A DNA stretch of 64,000 nucleotides from Rhipicephalus microplus (GCF_043290135.1 NC_134700.1:164209772-164273771), one strand, 5' to 3'. Shown: positions 34,094 through 45,836, counted from the stretch's first letter. A program made the numbers and translations. Notes: generated by a model from the letters alone, not told the origin.

Positions 34094-35947
34094 TCATCGT
34101 CATGTTGTCACGGATCACCAAAATTGGCCATGTCAATATGACTATCACAGACGAAATTGTAGTCTGGTCAAAATCACGCCGATCGTGGAGGCCGTGCGAA
34201 ACTATGTGAGGAGAATAATATTTGTAACGCCTGTGATCCTGGAGGCAATACATATACCACGTGAAGTTCTAATGATCTCTCAGGAGGAAGGAACCAACCA
34301 TACAGTGACTGAAAAGAAACGAAGACAGCTTTGCTTTTCGAGTCATCTAGGCCGAATGCTTAAGGGGCCTTGCCAGATCAATTTTCCAGCATTTATAAAA
34401 AAAACTATAAGCAGCTGTTGACTGAAGGTCTGGGTTTCAAGTTTTCGTGTAGGAGAATCTTGAACACAACCGAAAAAATATAAGCATGAAAAGCTTTAGA
34501 AGATGCGTGAAAGAATCAGGAATGCCACGCTCGCATTGCGTTAGCGCTAAATAGTATACAAGGGTAAATAAAATGGCAAACACGTGCACGCACCCAATCG
34601 AACGTGCGTGCTACCCTACTTATTTTATTTGCTATATTTTAATGGTCAGTCATGTCAGGCGGCTGGATGCTCGTCAGAATTCACGAAAGTATATTGTGGT
34701 CATCGTGCCTGCATATAGCGAGTGAATGCCCCAAATCGAGCGTTCGCGACTTCCTGTCTGTATGCCTTTTGCGAAATTCCTCGCAAAATCTTCTATAATC
34801 CCTTTGTTGAAGATTCGAAGATGTTTTAATGTGTTGCTTGAGTGAGGGTGAACCAATAATGAAGGAAAATGGCTGATGCTACAGCAGGATCAAGAGCATT
34901 GAAATAATGCGCCTTGCGTGATTCTTCTGAATGCACGCACCAACACAATTCTTCGTGGTGGCATACGTGCCGGGATATCGGCTGAGGAACGTGCAATTAT
35001 ACAGGAGTCATTACATATGCCTGCTGTACAATAAAAAGAAACATCACATAGAACAATAGCGAAAAAGTTTTGAAACAACAGGCTGCAGGTTGTTAGAAAT
35101 GGGGTAACACAAGCTTACAATGCGTCGATTATAAAAGTGCGCGAATAACGGGAATGGAAGCAGTTGTTATAAATTTCGGTAATAAAGCGTCGGAATAGTG
35201 AAATACTTGGCCCTAATCCTTCGTTTTCGCGTCGCTCGTAAGTGCAGTTGCGTAGAATTTGCGCTTACGCTTACCCCGTCGTGACCACGGCATTCTTGCT
35301 TCTTTTCTATCGGGAATAGCATTCGTTGCGCCAAATTTCGCATGTATTTCGTTGCCGCGAAAGAAATACCCCATAAAGCGCATTGAGGAACAAATAATAG
35401 TACAGACTTTACGTTGTGTGCCTTCTTTTCAATGTGCACTGTAGACAGTTATGTGAGAGCGGTGATGATAGTGGGGACGTTGACAACGTCGAAGTGACCA
35501 TGGTGGGGATGGTCAATGGTATTAAGCGTGTGTGGATGAAACAGTACATCAAGCAATGCTCGTTGTTTAGGAGCAAAGTGTAAAGAAGCTGAAAAGACAC
35601 TTACGACGGGGCCTACCATGGGGAGGAATCGGCTGTAAACGAGACGAGATGGTGACCCCATTGACAGGTGTGATTGCCACCTTGCTCGTGATCGAATTTA
35701 GGTAACTCACAATCTCTCTCGCGCTTTTCAAGTGCCAGTGAAATTTTTGTTTTTGATGTGTGTATATTTTACGCCCTTCATTGTGCTCGCACAACAAGTT
35801 TCTGCTTGTCTTTAAGCCACACTATCACACCGCGTAATCTCGCTACGGCATGTTATGCTTATCCCGCTGGCATTTCATGTTTCATTTGAAGCGCAAAAAA
35901 AAGAACATGCGAGAAAATGAAATACGTAGAGGTTAACTAGCCCAGCA
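34094..35947. other. No gene recognised
   Basis: Mixed-composition DNA. Minus-strand frames near 35450-35800 include a donor-like CGTCGTAAGT at about 35603, but two competing frames cross it and neither has a recognised domain. Confidence 0.45.
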
Positions 35948-36046
35948 CTCCTAGCTGGTCAAATTTTCCGGAACCCTCCACGACGGCGTCTCTCATAATC
36001 ATATGGTGGTTTTGGGACGTTAAACCCCACATATATCAATCAAACT
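35948..36046 (+). mobile_element. Ruka-like SINE, 5' truncated
   Basis: Only the 3' half remains: GCTGGTCAAATTTTCCGGAA, CGGCGTCTCTCATAATCATA, TGGTTTTGGGACGTTAAACC and CACATATATCAATCAAA. Confidence 0.8.
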
Positions 36047-36190
36047 ATAGCTCAACATAATCGGAATGCAGAAATACTGCCAATTACCCCTCAGCGTCCT
36101 GGCCAGAGACTGAAGAGCAAACTTATGCGAGGGGGACGTGCCTACGTTAAAGAACAAGCCTTGAAGGTTGCGCGAGTTGGTACGGGAACA

Positions 36191-36308
36191 TCTTCAAAAT
36201 ATACTGCGCAGCAGGATGGGGCACGGAGAAAGATGCGACAAAGTCGAGCGCTCGCCTTTGCCATTTCTCTTTTCATGCCTCGTCCTGCTGCGCAGTTTCA
36301 TTTGAAGA
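36191..36308. mobile_element. Foldback MITE, 59 bp arms without loop
   Basis: Arms 36191-36249 and 36250-36308 are exactly symmetrical about CGAGC/GCTCG, with about 45 of 59 positions complementary by hand count. The best conserved block is ACTGCGCAGCAGGA and its complement. A different sequence from the element at 27.9 kb, but the same design. Confidence 0.65.
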
Positions 36309-36408
36309 CTTGCGTTTACCCTTCAACGCTGATATTGTTGCTCGAAGAAGTTGAAAGTTCGAAGAAGGTGGTGCTGTAGCTCAGTAACGACGAAAACTTG
36401 GAAGATGG

Positions 36409-36642
36409 CCCCGCCGCGGTGGTCTAGTGGCTAAGGTACTCGGCTGCTGACCCGCAGGTCGCGGGTTCAAATCCCGGCTGCGGCGGCTGCATTTCCGATG
36501 GAGGCGGAAATGTCGAGGCCCGTGTGCTCAGATTTGGGTGCACGTTAAAGAACCCCAGGTGGTCGAAATTTCCGGAGCCTCCACTACGGCGTCTCTCATA
36601 ATCATATGGTGGTTTTGGGACGTTGAACCCCACAAATCAATC
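36409..36642 (+). mobile_element. Ruka-like SINE, near-intact, with target-site duplication
   Basis: Best copy in the window: A box GTGGTCTAGTGGCTAAGGTA, B box GGTCGCGGGTTCAAATCCCG, GCTGCATTTCCGATGGAGGC, GGTGGTCGAAATTTCCGGAG, TCTCATAATCATATGGTGG, end CACAAATCAATC. It is flanked by a perfect 15 bp duplication, AAACTTGGAAGATGG, at 36394-36408 and 36643-36657. This shows retroposition with little later decay, so it is a relatively young insertion. The B box is canonical, so pol III initiation is plausible. Confidence 0.93.
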
Positions 36643-36657
36643 AAACTTGGAAGATGG

Positions 36658-37359
36658 TTCAGTTCAGCCTAGAAGTGTATATCGCAATAGCGCATTCAGG
36701 CCCTTTTCGCATCGCCTTTGATATCGCTAACCCGGCTTCAGTTCTTGGTGGAGAGAGACTGCGCCTCAAGGAAAGGGAAGCATGCATGCGCGCGTAACAA
36801 CAGACGTTTCAATTTATTTGTCAATGCCTACTGCTAGTTACAGAGTTCCCGCTACGCTCTTATTGTTCCTTTTGCAAATTGGTTAGCTTACATGCACACC
36901 CACGTGGAGGCGCACATGGTTACTTCCATTGCCGATAACAATAAGTAATTATGCCTGTGTGTTTTGGGATGGGGGGGGCTGTAAATCAAGGAATCATTCG
37001 GCGATTTCCATCATTTGGCGTCCGGTGCGAGTTTGTGCTAATACCATGCAAGAATACATGCGTTGAGGAGACTCCTCAGAGAACATAACATTCATGTGAA
37101 ATTTTTATTTACAAAACAGTTTCATCTACTGACGTATCTGTGGCCTAGAATGCCTGCTTGCCATTCCAAACATGTGGATGTGATTCCCACTGTGAACGAA
37201 TATATTCATTATATATCTATGTATGTTTCCAACTTCCTTCTTGAACAACACTGATTTTTTGATTGCAACCAATGACTACAATGCGAACCCCCAAATTTTT
37301 CGGAAGCAATATTTCAAAGCACTCTTGCGTTTAACACGCCAGAGCAAGTATTTGATTAT
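36658..37359. other. No gene recognised
   Basis: Mixed composition, G-run at about 36970. Confidence 0.4.
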
Positions 37360-37545
37360 CATGCGTGTCATAGTGGAGGGCTCAGCAAGTTTTATTATAG
37401 GGCGTTGTTTTACATATATTGACATTTCGCAGCCCATGGACATGTATAGCGTTTCGCCTCAATCTAAATGTAGCCGCCGCAGCCGATATAGAACCTGCGA
37501 CCTTCTAGTGAGCCACCGACCATCGTAAGCACTGCGCCACCATGT
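37360..37545 (-). mobile_element. Ruka-like SINE, minus strand, diverged
   Basis: On the minus strand: CATGGTGGCGCAGTGCTTAC (A-box region), GAAGGTCGCAGGTTCTATAT (B-box region), CTGCGGCGGCTACATTTAGA, and GAGCCCTCCACTATGACACG near 37370. Confidence 0.65.
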
Positions 37546-40500
37546 CGGCAAAAAGGGAGAAAGTAAAGAAACATACTGGTAAGGACAAGAAGGTGTTCAG
37601 ACATTAAATAACCTTCTAACGGAGTGGTTTCACTGCATATAGTGACCAGTCGCGTACCGCTATACTACCGTACCATGAATCGCGGTGGACTTGGAGCCGT
37701 AGTTTACCTTCTCAACTATTGCTTTTGAGGTAATCTGATATGTGGAGATTCTGAGCGAGCATGGTGGACAGCAGCCGCCTTCGTTCACGTGCGAGTTATG
37801 CGCGTGGTTGAGAGCCCTTTGGTTTGGCCCCACGGTAACAGGGGCCTAGTTTTAGCAGCGGAGCTATTTTGGCCAACTTGTGCTCCGTCGTAAAGAATTA
37901 CCATAATGAGCCGGCGTGTGCTCCTTTCAATCATTTTACTGTGAAACTCTTTAAGCTATCGGTAACTTCTCCTCCGTTTTTACAAAACCCTCAGAAGGGA
38001 ATGCGCCACGTGGGCAAGCCTTACGGCCTAGTACAGCGGGTGTAACTGTGTAATAAAAACGAGCACGTCTAAACAAAAGAAAAATAGGCGGGGAGAAAAC
38101 TACGGAGAAAAATAAAGGAATGAAGGTGTAAAATGATAAATAGATTGCAATATACATAGCAATAGAGAGAATAATTAGGAAAATATAAAGAAACAGGGGA
38201 AAAGACGGGAAGAGAAAGAAATCTAAAAATAAAGAGAAACACAGAAAAGAGAGAGACAGGAAGGGAAGAAAAAGTAAAGGTAGACAGAGCGAGAAAGGTA
38301 ACGAAACAAGTATAGAGAAATACAAAGGAACCGATACCAAATTTATACAAGGAACAAAGAGGAAGAGAATACTGAAAATGTAAAGAGAAAACAGGAACGC
38401 CACCCACCTGCCCTCACCCTTCAATCTTGGCACTCCTAGTGCAAAACTGTCACATGTTTTATTTAGGTTGCTTCTCGTGCTCTCTCTATTTTGCTCAATG
38501 CATGTGCGATCACCACCAAAAAGTTTTAATTTCTTATTTTCCTATTCAACTTCATTCTTTCCTCATCTCTACTGTCAGGCAGGAAAACTTGAAAAATTTT
38601 ATATACCTTGGGGCGTGCAGATGACTGGTCAAGAACACCGCAAACCAAATAAGGAGGCTACCTCTCGATACGAACCTGTTCAATTACACGTTGAAATTAT
38701 GATACAAGTTACAAAAAAGAGCAAGTTTCGACCGTATTATTGCATGTCACGTCGGGCTTTTTAATGAAAGAATTTAAACAAAAGCCAACCCCCTGAAAGC
38801 ACAATATGACTGAAAATTCTTAGACATTGCCTCGTGTTCAAAGTTTGTTGCAATGGTTCTGCACAGCCAGTGGTAGTGTTTGTCACAAGAAAATAGAAGT
38901 CCAAATGGCATTGTATCCAAAACTGTCGCGAACTCCTGCACGGTTTCGTGTGCCAAATAAACGTCTTAGGAAGGAAACCAATGGGATGAAAGGGAGTGTT
39001 ACGAACCCGAACTAGAAGGCACCGGGACGGGTTTAGATGGACCCATTCATTGGCGACAAAGGACACAATTTATCTTACTGTTAAGAACCATAAACCAAAA
39101 AGATTGGACAGGAGATCTTGTGGACACTCGAGCGTACAGCAAAAGAGACAGCACTGAGAAAGCTTTGATGTCTTGAAGGCCTGCGACTACGGTGACATCA
39201 GCAATAATGGTGAGACGCTTCCCTCTGACATTTTATTCCCGAGACACAATTGTTAGCTTGTACAGCAGTATACTTTTCGAACTGCCATTCCTTGTGTTGC
39301 AATGTCGTCCAACATAGGAGAGAGGTCTGGACTATGCAATGGGAAACACTGTCACTCGAGTTGTCCGTATTGCTTACGGTACTGGAGAGCAGTTATGTAC
39401 AAATACGTCACACGAGAAACGTCATGCAGTGATTGTATGGGACCTAAGCAGTAGTGCTGAAAGCTGTTAGGGCTTTCTCCGAAATGCAAGTATATACCCA
39501 CGCTAGAGAAACGAAGAAAAAAGCTCGTTCTGGTTATATTAGATTGTCTCTGTATGCTTATTTTCTAAAACTTAAGATCATCAGGTAGCATACTTTTGTA
39601 TACACAACCAACTTGCCCAGTCAGCCACTTGATCAGGCAGCAGCTTTCAATTGAAGATAACTGTAAACAGTGAGAATGAGGAACGTACGCAGCAATACAT
39701 ATCTTTTCAATTTAAGTTGGATAAGATTGTCAAAAGGCCCACTACAACCTAGATTGGCTGATGAAAAAATGAAGCATGGAACACACATGACAGGCGCAAA
39801 ATATCATATCAAACAATGAAACAGCCTCGTGCAATTTTCTGTCTCTGTGAAACGCAACTCAGAGGTCATTTTTGTCGGAGATAGTTTACATTTTAAATAT
39901 TTGTTTTTGAAAGAATACGTGATTCGCTACCGAATAGTTATAGCAATAGAGTAGCTAAATGCCATACATACGTGCATAACAGGTTCGAATATTGTTGCTG
40001 CTCACGCATTACCAGGGAGTGTAGAATGCTAGAGTAGGACTGATGAAAGGTTAATAAAAGCTACGTACAACACCAACACTATGTTTACACGAAGAATGTT
40101 TCCCACTTTACAAGGAATTCTTTTGTATGCGGGATTCGAACCTAGTGTGAAGGCATTTCCGTGAGGCATGCCGTTTAGCAAAATTTGTCTCAAATATCTA
40201 TGGATGCTTTCTCGGAATGTAGACACCTCTGATTGCGATAATTTGTCGAAATGAGAGTAGACCCAGACATGTGGAAACACAGGTAAAGAAACGCGCCCAA
40301 CACAATCAGCGGACGGTCATAAAAGATCCGATGTCTCTAATGAGAACACGTCATTGTAGCATTTATGGTTTGGGTACGTCTAGCCATCGGCCCAGGAACA
40401 CGGAGTAAGCACACTACACCATGCACTGCAAGCTCCATGCCAAGGACATTTTTCTTGTTATTCCAGTGAACAATACTTATCTACAAGGACGCTGCAGCGC

Positions 40501-41439
40501 CATTTGTAGCAGGTGACCTGAGTCACGTTTGCAGTGTCATCTGCGGTAAAGGCATGATGCTCTTCGTTGTTCCTGATTAAACGAAGATGGAAGGTTTCAC
40601 CTAATTGTCAAGCTGCTAGCAGAAGTATACCTTTTTGTATTTATCACTTTCTCTTCACGGAAAGGCAAACTAAAAAATATCATTTGACTGATTTGAATGA
40701 AAACTCGAGTTCTTTACGTTATGGCTGTTCGATCGTGTATCAGCACAGACGCTGGCTGTGGTGACGCGAAGTCACGTACTGCAGACGAATTCCTAACGAG
40801 ACGGATGGCAGTCCATCCCGTACCCCTTGATATGATCCTGATGTCGGAATGCCCTTTACAATAAAAGCATAGACGATCCGTAGCCACTGCTTCTTGACTA
40901 GATAGAAAGTGTACAATTTGTAAAGAAAAATGTCCTTTTAACGTGATTTGGATGTGCGCGCTTTCGGCTTACTCTTTCAAGAGGCAACGTTGACCTTATA
41001 CGAATAAAGGAAATTTTTCAGCCATTTCTAGTTTAAATTTTTTAACAATAAAACAAAAAAGGGCCCTACCTCTCACGACCCATTGCGTTCCTTCTTTCGG
41101 GAGAAACTGTCTGGCCAGCTCCGAAACTAGAGACTTTTCTTGGTGGCTGTCCACTTCTCCAACGTAAAGCCAGATTTTAAATCTAATGTTAAAAGCTATA
41201 GACTGAAATTGGCTAGAGTTTTTGTTTTATTTTTATAATTTGTGCCCAGCCGGGCGGATCTCTGTCAAATTTGTTTACCTTTAAAACGTTAACTTTGAGA
41301 GTGCAGAGTTTTGAGAAGGTTCAAGCTAGTTTGCATTGACACATTTGAAGTGTCAAAGCCACTAGCTTCCTGTCCTGACCCAAACTTTCTTGTCCCTCAG
41401 GTTTTCTCGAATAATTTACCACTGTAACAGCAAATGTAG
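37546..41439. other. No gene recognised; purine-rich tract at 38080-38400
   Basis: 38080-38400 is almost all A and G on the plus strand, giving a 160-codon Phe/Leu/Ser minus-strand frame that is an artefact. Near 40109-40310 a minus-strand frame of about 90 codons is open, but no family or clear splice pair supports it. TGTTACGAACCCG at about 39000 could be an LTR-like start but has no partner. Confidence 0.45.
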
Positions 41440-42200
41440 CGCAGTGAAAGATCGTTTATTGTGGGAAACAATGTTTACTTCAACCGAAATGTACTTAAAT
41501 ATGCATAAACCCAACGTTTCGGAACCAACTTGGTTCCTTCTTTGGGGGGGGGGGGGACTGGGGCTACGTTGCAGCGGCTTCTTCAAGGCACTCACGGGGC
41601 AGTTAATGACCCCCTTCCTCTCCCGTTTCGCCCCAGAGCGTAGTTCAAATGTACACAGCGGGCTGGGTTCCGAGAGAACGGTTGATGCTTTCGGCTGCAC
41701 ACTGTATATGCCACTACTTGAGTAGTAACCTTCTCGTCCAGTTAGTCTTGCTCTCTAGGATGGTCACTACGTCAAAATTTTCCGATTATCAAACGTCTCA
41801 GCATGCTCAACGACGACGCTGGGCTCATTGTAGAGCTCCCGGACGTCGTTGATGTGTTGTTTGAATCGTTCCGGTAAATGTTTTGTCTCGCCCCACTACG
41901 AAGAAGAGCACTCGGTGCACGGAATTTCGTAAACAACACCAGAAGTCCTGTCCATTGTTGGGCGGTTTTTCGCTCGGGGGAGGATCCATCCCAGCGTACA
42001 TGAAGGCACCGGCGCGATGTGCACCCCCCCTTTTTTTTAGAAAGGCACTGCGCCGTGCTCCCGACCGGGTTGCAGAAATTAGGTGCCTTTTCTCATCTTC
42101 TAACCACTACAACCACCACCTTTTTGAAGACCCGCGCCATCATCTCGCTGGTTCCTTGGACGTATGGAACCGATACGTGTTTCAGAGGGCTGGCAATTAA
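41440..42200 (-). pseudogene. Penelope-like element fragment with GIY-YIG endonuclease
   Basis: Minus-strand remnant of the C-terminal part of a Penelope-like retroelement protein. In order: VSVPYVQGTSEMMARVFKK (about 42180-42121), a linker (PSCTLGWILPRAK), the GIY-YIG domain starting SGVVYEIPCTEC (about 41945), a stop where the second motif's Tyr should be, then GETKHLPERFKQHINDV, VVEHAE, and after a frame shift NWTRRLLLK, stop, WHIQ and INRSLGTQPAVYI. These are the order and spacing I know from Penelope-like GIY-YIG proteins. AATAAA (complement at 41455-41460) marks the 3' region. At least two stops and one frameshift show it is dead. The RT core is not recognised upstream. Confidence 0.75.
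41515..41537 (-). other. Hairpin plus GAAAC motif in the Penelope-like 3' region
   Basis: Minus strand: GGAACC, AAGTT, GGTTCC, then GAAACG. A hairpin immediately followed by GAAA resembles stem II and box II of a hammerhead ribozyme, a feature reported from Penelope-like element repeats. The upstream CUGANGA box is not intact (CAAAGA). Confidence 0.3.
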
Positions 42201-43010
42201 TGCTGATAGGGATTCCAATTACTATGCTTCTCTGCGCTTTCACGTACTTTTTGGTTGAAGGTAAAATCGTTTCGCAGTTCATATACCCAACCAGACAGAC
42301 ATCTGTCGAATGTTTACATTCGTATATGATGATTTGATGGATACGAAGCAAATTTTCTGAATTCACTGACTCTGGAAGCATCAAAAGAATCAAGAAAAAA
42401 AATTTTGCCCCGTATCTGCATGTTTCACTACAAATGTCGTCGAAAGACGATAGTCTTGGGTGAAAAGAGAGTGACCAAAACGTTTATCTGATGTTCTGCG
42501 CGAGAAAATATGTGAAATGTATTTTGGAAGCGCTGCGTTAGAGAGTCTCGATACGTGTAGCGAAGGCAAACGAGTGCATCGATGCAAGTTAGACTTGATC
42601 AAGCACTATCTGGCAGTTATCGTCGAAAACGAAGAAAGGCGTGCGCGCCCACGGAGAAAGCTGCGCGCCTGTCTCGGGGGCGATAATGTGTAGAAAGCAA
42701 AGCGACGGGCAGGTGCTACCACTGTGTAATTTTAGCAAAACGTCGGAAACCCTTGCCTTTTTGAGCATCGCGATGCACTGTCAGCACAGCGTGATAAATG
42801 CTGCGGTCCTTAGAATGTGTGCCATCTCTAGTACAAAGCCACACAATCAAATTATTGAAGTGTTGTTTTGGTGTTTCTGATATGCCCAATAATTGTTTTA
42901 ATGGACAATAGCACAAGTATGAAAGCTGAAACGAGCAATATTGGTGAGTGTTGTGGATGGGTTTGGCCATTAGGTGTATTGCTTTGTGCCGTTTCAGGAA
43001 TAGTTATGGT
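42201..43010. other. No gene recognised
   Basis: Upstream of the Penelope-like fragment. The minus-strand open frames 42100-42393 and 42390-42602 show no RT motif that I can recognise. Confidence 0.4.
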
Positions 43011-43016
43011 TCAAAC

Positions 43017-43063
<47 letters not shown>
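43011..43063 (+). repeat. (CAGA)n microsatellite
   Basis: About 12 ACAG/CAGA units. Confidence 0.9.
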
Positions 43064-43484
43064 TCAAGAAAGACTATTGTCTTCAAAAAAAATAACCGCC
43101 TTTCGCTTCAGTGCACCTTCATTTATTCACGGACACGTAAATTGTTTACATAAATTCTGTAAGATGAACGCTACAGATGTAGGTTTGTCCTATTGCGAGC
43201 GTGGCGCTGGACTCCCTTGAATAACTAGCCCGAAACGTGTTCTGCGCTCCTTCCTTATTACGTACCACCTACTATAGCGGCACAGCAAGCACATGACAGT
43301 AGTTTTATTTTTTCTGCTGGTAAAATGGCAGTCGGCTGACTGTTCACCACCACGTTGTAGCCAGTGAATTTCATTCAAGCGTTCGAATTCTGGCTGAGTT
43401 CAACAGCTCATCTTCAACAGCTTTCACCATTCTTTTCTTCTTTTCATTCCTTTTCCATTTCTTCTCTATCATACCTTTCATCCC

Positions 43485-43712
43485 TCCGAGGTGGTCTCGT
43501 GTATAGGGTACTTGGCTGCTGACCCACATGGCAAGGGGTCAAATCTCGGCTGCAACGGCTGCATTTTCGATGGAGGAGAAAATGCTGTGAGCCCATGTGT
43601 TCAGAATAGGGTGCACGTTAAGAACCCCAGCTGGTCGAAATTTTCTGAGCGCTTTACTACGATGCCTCTCATAATCATATCGTGGTCTCGGGGTGTTAAA
43701 CCCCACATAATG
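43485..43712 (+). mobile_element. Ruka-like SINE, moderately diverged
   Basis: GAGGTGGTCTCGTGTATAGG (damaged A box), GGGGTCAAATCTCGGCTGC (B box), GGCTGCATTTTCGATGGAGG, AGCTGGTCGAAATTTTCTGA, CCTCTCATAATCATATCGTG, GTTAAACCCCACATAATGAT. Confidence 0.82.
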
Positions 43713-43732
43713 ATCATTCTGTCTATCAGATC

Positions 43733-43852
43733 TATTTTTCCCCTTTCCCCCACTGCACTTGTAGGATATCCAACCGAGCCAAAGCTTGGTTAACCTCCCA
43801 GCTTTTCAGTTTCGCTTGTGCCTTCTCTCTCTTCTGCGTTGTACCATCTTTT
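43733..43852 (+). mobile_element. LINE family B tail fragment, 120 bp
   Basis: CCCTTTCCCCCACTGCACTT, AGGATATCCAACCGAGCC, CTTGGTTAACCTCCCAGC, TTTTCAGTTTCGCTTGTGCC and TTCTCTCTCTTC match the 1078-1197 insertion block by block. It lies just 20 bp after a SINE. Confidence 0.65.
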
Positions 43853-44240
43853 GCTCTGTTATAGGATAAAAATTTGCTGTAGTCACACGCTTTTCAATAT
43901 ATTGTGTCTTACCTTAGCGCATTTATCTCATTTCCATGTTAAATTGTGGACTACAAAAACAGTCTTTTTGGCAACGAAGGATTTCTTCATTTTTAGTAGT
44001 GAATAATCCAACTGGGAACAAACAGTACGAAGTGCCTTTTTTCGTTTAATAAGACACATGATGAGAACATGCGGCAGATGAGTGAGTAGAGCATCGTAAC
44101 GGATACCAAGAGATAGCAAAAACTGCCTCGCATGCCAAAAAGCTTAGGTGGAGCGATGATATTGGGAATTTTGCACGCTGTAAATGAAATCAGCCAGCGC
44201 CGGACAAGGTGGAATGACATTGGCAGATGCCCTCGTCCTA

Positions 44241-44301
44241 ATTGATGGATTGATTGGTTGGTTGGTTGGTTGATTTGTTGATTGATTGATTGTTTGGTTG
44301 G

Positions 44302-44340
<39 letters not shown>

Positions 44341-44355
44341 ATTGATTGATCGATC
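44241..44355 (-). repeat. Expanded (AATC)n tail of the adjacent SINE
   Basis: TTGATTGATTGATTGGTTGG on the plus strand for about 115 bp. Ruka-like SINEs here end in ATCAATCAA, so this is the same tail grown into a microsatellite. Confidence 0.85.
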
Positions 44356-44583
44356 GGTTGGGTTTACGTCCCGAAACCACCATATGATTACGAGAGACGC
44401 GGTAGTGGAGGGCTCCGGAAATTTCGACCACCCGGGGTTTTTTCACAGTGCACCCAATTCTGAGCACACGGGCCTACAGTATTTCCGCCTCCATCGGAAA
44501 TGCAGCCGCAGCAGCCGGAATTTCATCCCGCGACCGGCGGGTCAGCAGCCGAGTACCTTAGCCACTAGACCACCGCGGAGGCT
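44356..44583 (-). mobile_element. Ruka-like SINE, minus strand, well preserved
   Basis: Complement reads AGCCTCCGCGGTGGTCTAGT, GCTAAGGTACTCGGCTGCTG, CGCGGGATGAAATTCCGGCT (B box), CATTTCCGATGGAGGCGG, TCTCGTAATCATATGGTGG, GGGACGTAAACCC. The tail continues into the (AATC)n array. Confidence 0.9.
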
Positions 44584-45569
44584 CTCGTCCTGCTGTGAAC
44601 ATAAGATATGCTGATGGTAACTTAAAAAGACCCCGTGACGCATTTTAGGACGGATGCCTTTAGTGGCTCATACTAGTGGCCTCCAACCATTCGTCCGTCC
44701 ATCCATACCTTGGATCGGTACCAGCTGTAAACTCTTCACACTCTTTCAGCAATCCCGTGATCGCACAGTGGTGCACGCGGCAACGCTTCTTTGTCAGACG
44801 TCTGGTTGCAGCTGTTAAGTTCGTAGGATGGCTCCCAAGCTGTTTGTAGATGATAACGCATGACAAGTGGTTTGAATAAACAACCAAAAAACGTGGATTC
44901 CCTCGATACCAAGGGCCAGACAAATAATGAGCAAATGCACGTACGACGGGTGATTCTGAAATGTGTTCGGCGCAAGCCTGTGTCCTTTGCACTGGCAGGG
45001 TCATGCAAAAAAAGCAGGCATGGCATAATCAACAGAACAGCCACAGGCTTTCACCAAACGCAATTTGGAATTAGCAAATTAAGCTTTAATGTTTGACATG
45101 GTCATGAAACGGCGCTAATTGGTAGCGAAGGCTCCCTTGAACATGCCCAAACGTTACAGTGTGGCACGTGGCCTCGGGTATAAAATCAATTCTTAAGATG
45201 AGCTAGAAACCACTCGGTTTTCTCTCGGAAAATGGTGTTATGGACCTAAAACACGGCGTCACAAACTCAGTCTATGGTCACTGGCTTTGAGTATTGTCTG
45301 CTGCATAGATGGCGCTTCCACCGCGTAATGCCTCCACGTATACACATGCTCGCGTTCACACTGAAAGTAAACCTCGAATACAATGAAAAAGAAAAAAAGT
45401 GTTGAAGGTGATGACGCGTGGGACGAATGATCATCGCGTCTAGTGCCCTCTTCATCCCGTTCTCTGCAACTTTCAACGCGTGCGCTGGTATGATAGAAGT
45501 GCAAAGGCTCTTCAAGCGAGCGGCCAATTTCTGCAACGTAGCTCACAGTTGACGGATTTTGAGTTATTT
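44584..45569. other. No gene recognised
   Basis: A 114-codon minus-strand frame (44660-45004) is open beside a short CCGTCC tetranucleotide run (44693-44706). Given the neighbours it is probably transposon-derived, but I recognise no domain. 45240-45570 may extend the inverted arm that follows. Confidence 0.4.
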
Positions 45570-45800
45570 CTGAGGCAAAGCTTCCTACGCCGTGGGTCGT
45601 GCGTCCGTGATGTATGTAGTCGTCGTCGTAGTAGTAGGTAGCCACCTCCATGGTCGGACTAGAGGAGCGGCACACACACGCCCTTTTAAACTCAGGAGTT
45701 AACCTGCGCACGTTAATCGAAATAAAAAAGATAGTGTTTCATGATGAAATCACTTACAGGGACGAGTATTGCTGACTCAATCTCTAATAAAATTTGATTT
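45570..45800 (-). repeat. Inverted arm of the GGGGCGAAGC composite repeat
   Basis: The complement (GTGTGCCGCTCCTCTAGTC, CATGGAGGTGGCTACCTACT, GCACGACCCACGGCGTAGG, GAAGCTTTGCCTC) matches 46500-46670. AATACTCGTCCCTGTAAGTG matches 46420-46440. The two stretches face each other about 600 bp apart. Confidence 0.7.
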
Positions 45801-45836
45801 GCATTTTATGCTTAATAAAGAAAATCACAGCATATC

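Noticed and set aside
36409..36490. Apparent tRNA gene
   Set aside because: A and B boxes belong to a SINE head: no full cloverleaf, followed by the SINE body and repeated elsewhere in the window.
37951..38433. 160-codon minus-strand frame resembling a multi-pass membrane protein
   Set aside because: It lies on a purine-rich tract, so the complement encodes Phe/Leu/Ser by composition; no splice sites or motifs.
38996..39020. Possible LTR start (TGTTACGAACCCG)
   Set aside because: No matching end, primer-binding site or second LTR could be found nearby.
40128..40150. Perfect-looking pol III B box on the minus strand (GGTTCGAATCCCGC)
   Set aside because: The matching A box is poor and no SINE body follows; it also falls in an open frame of about 90 codons, so the match may be chance.
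40100..40310. Protein-like minus-strand frame (for example STFRESIHRYLRQILLNG)
   Set aside because: Open for about 90 codons, but only weak donor and acceptor sites and no recognised family; not enough to call a gene.
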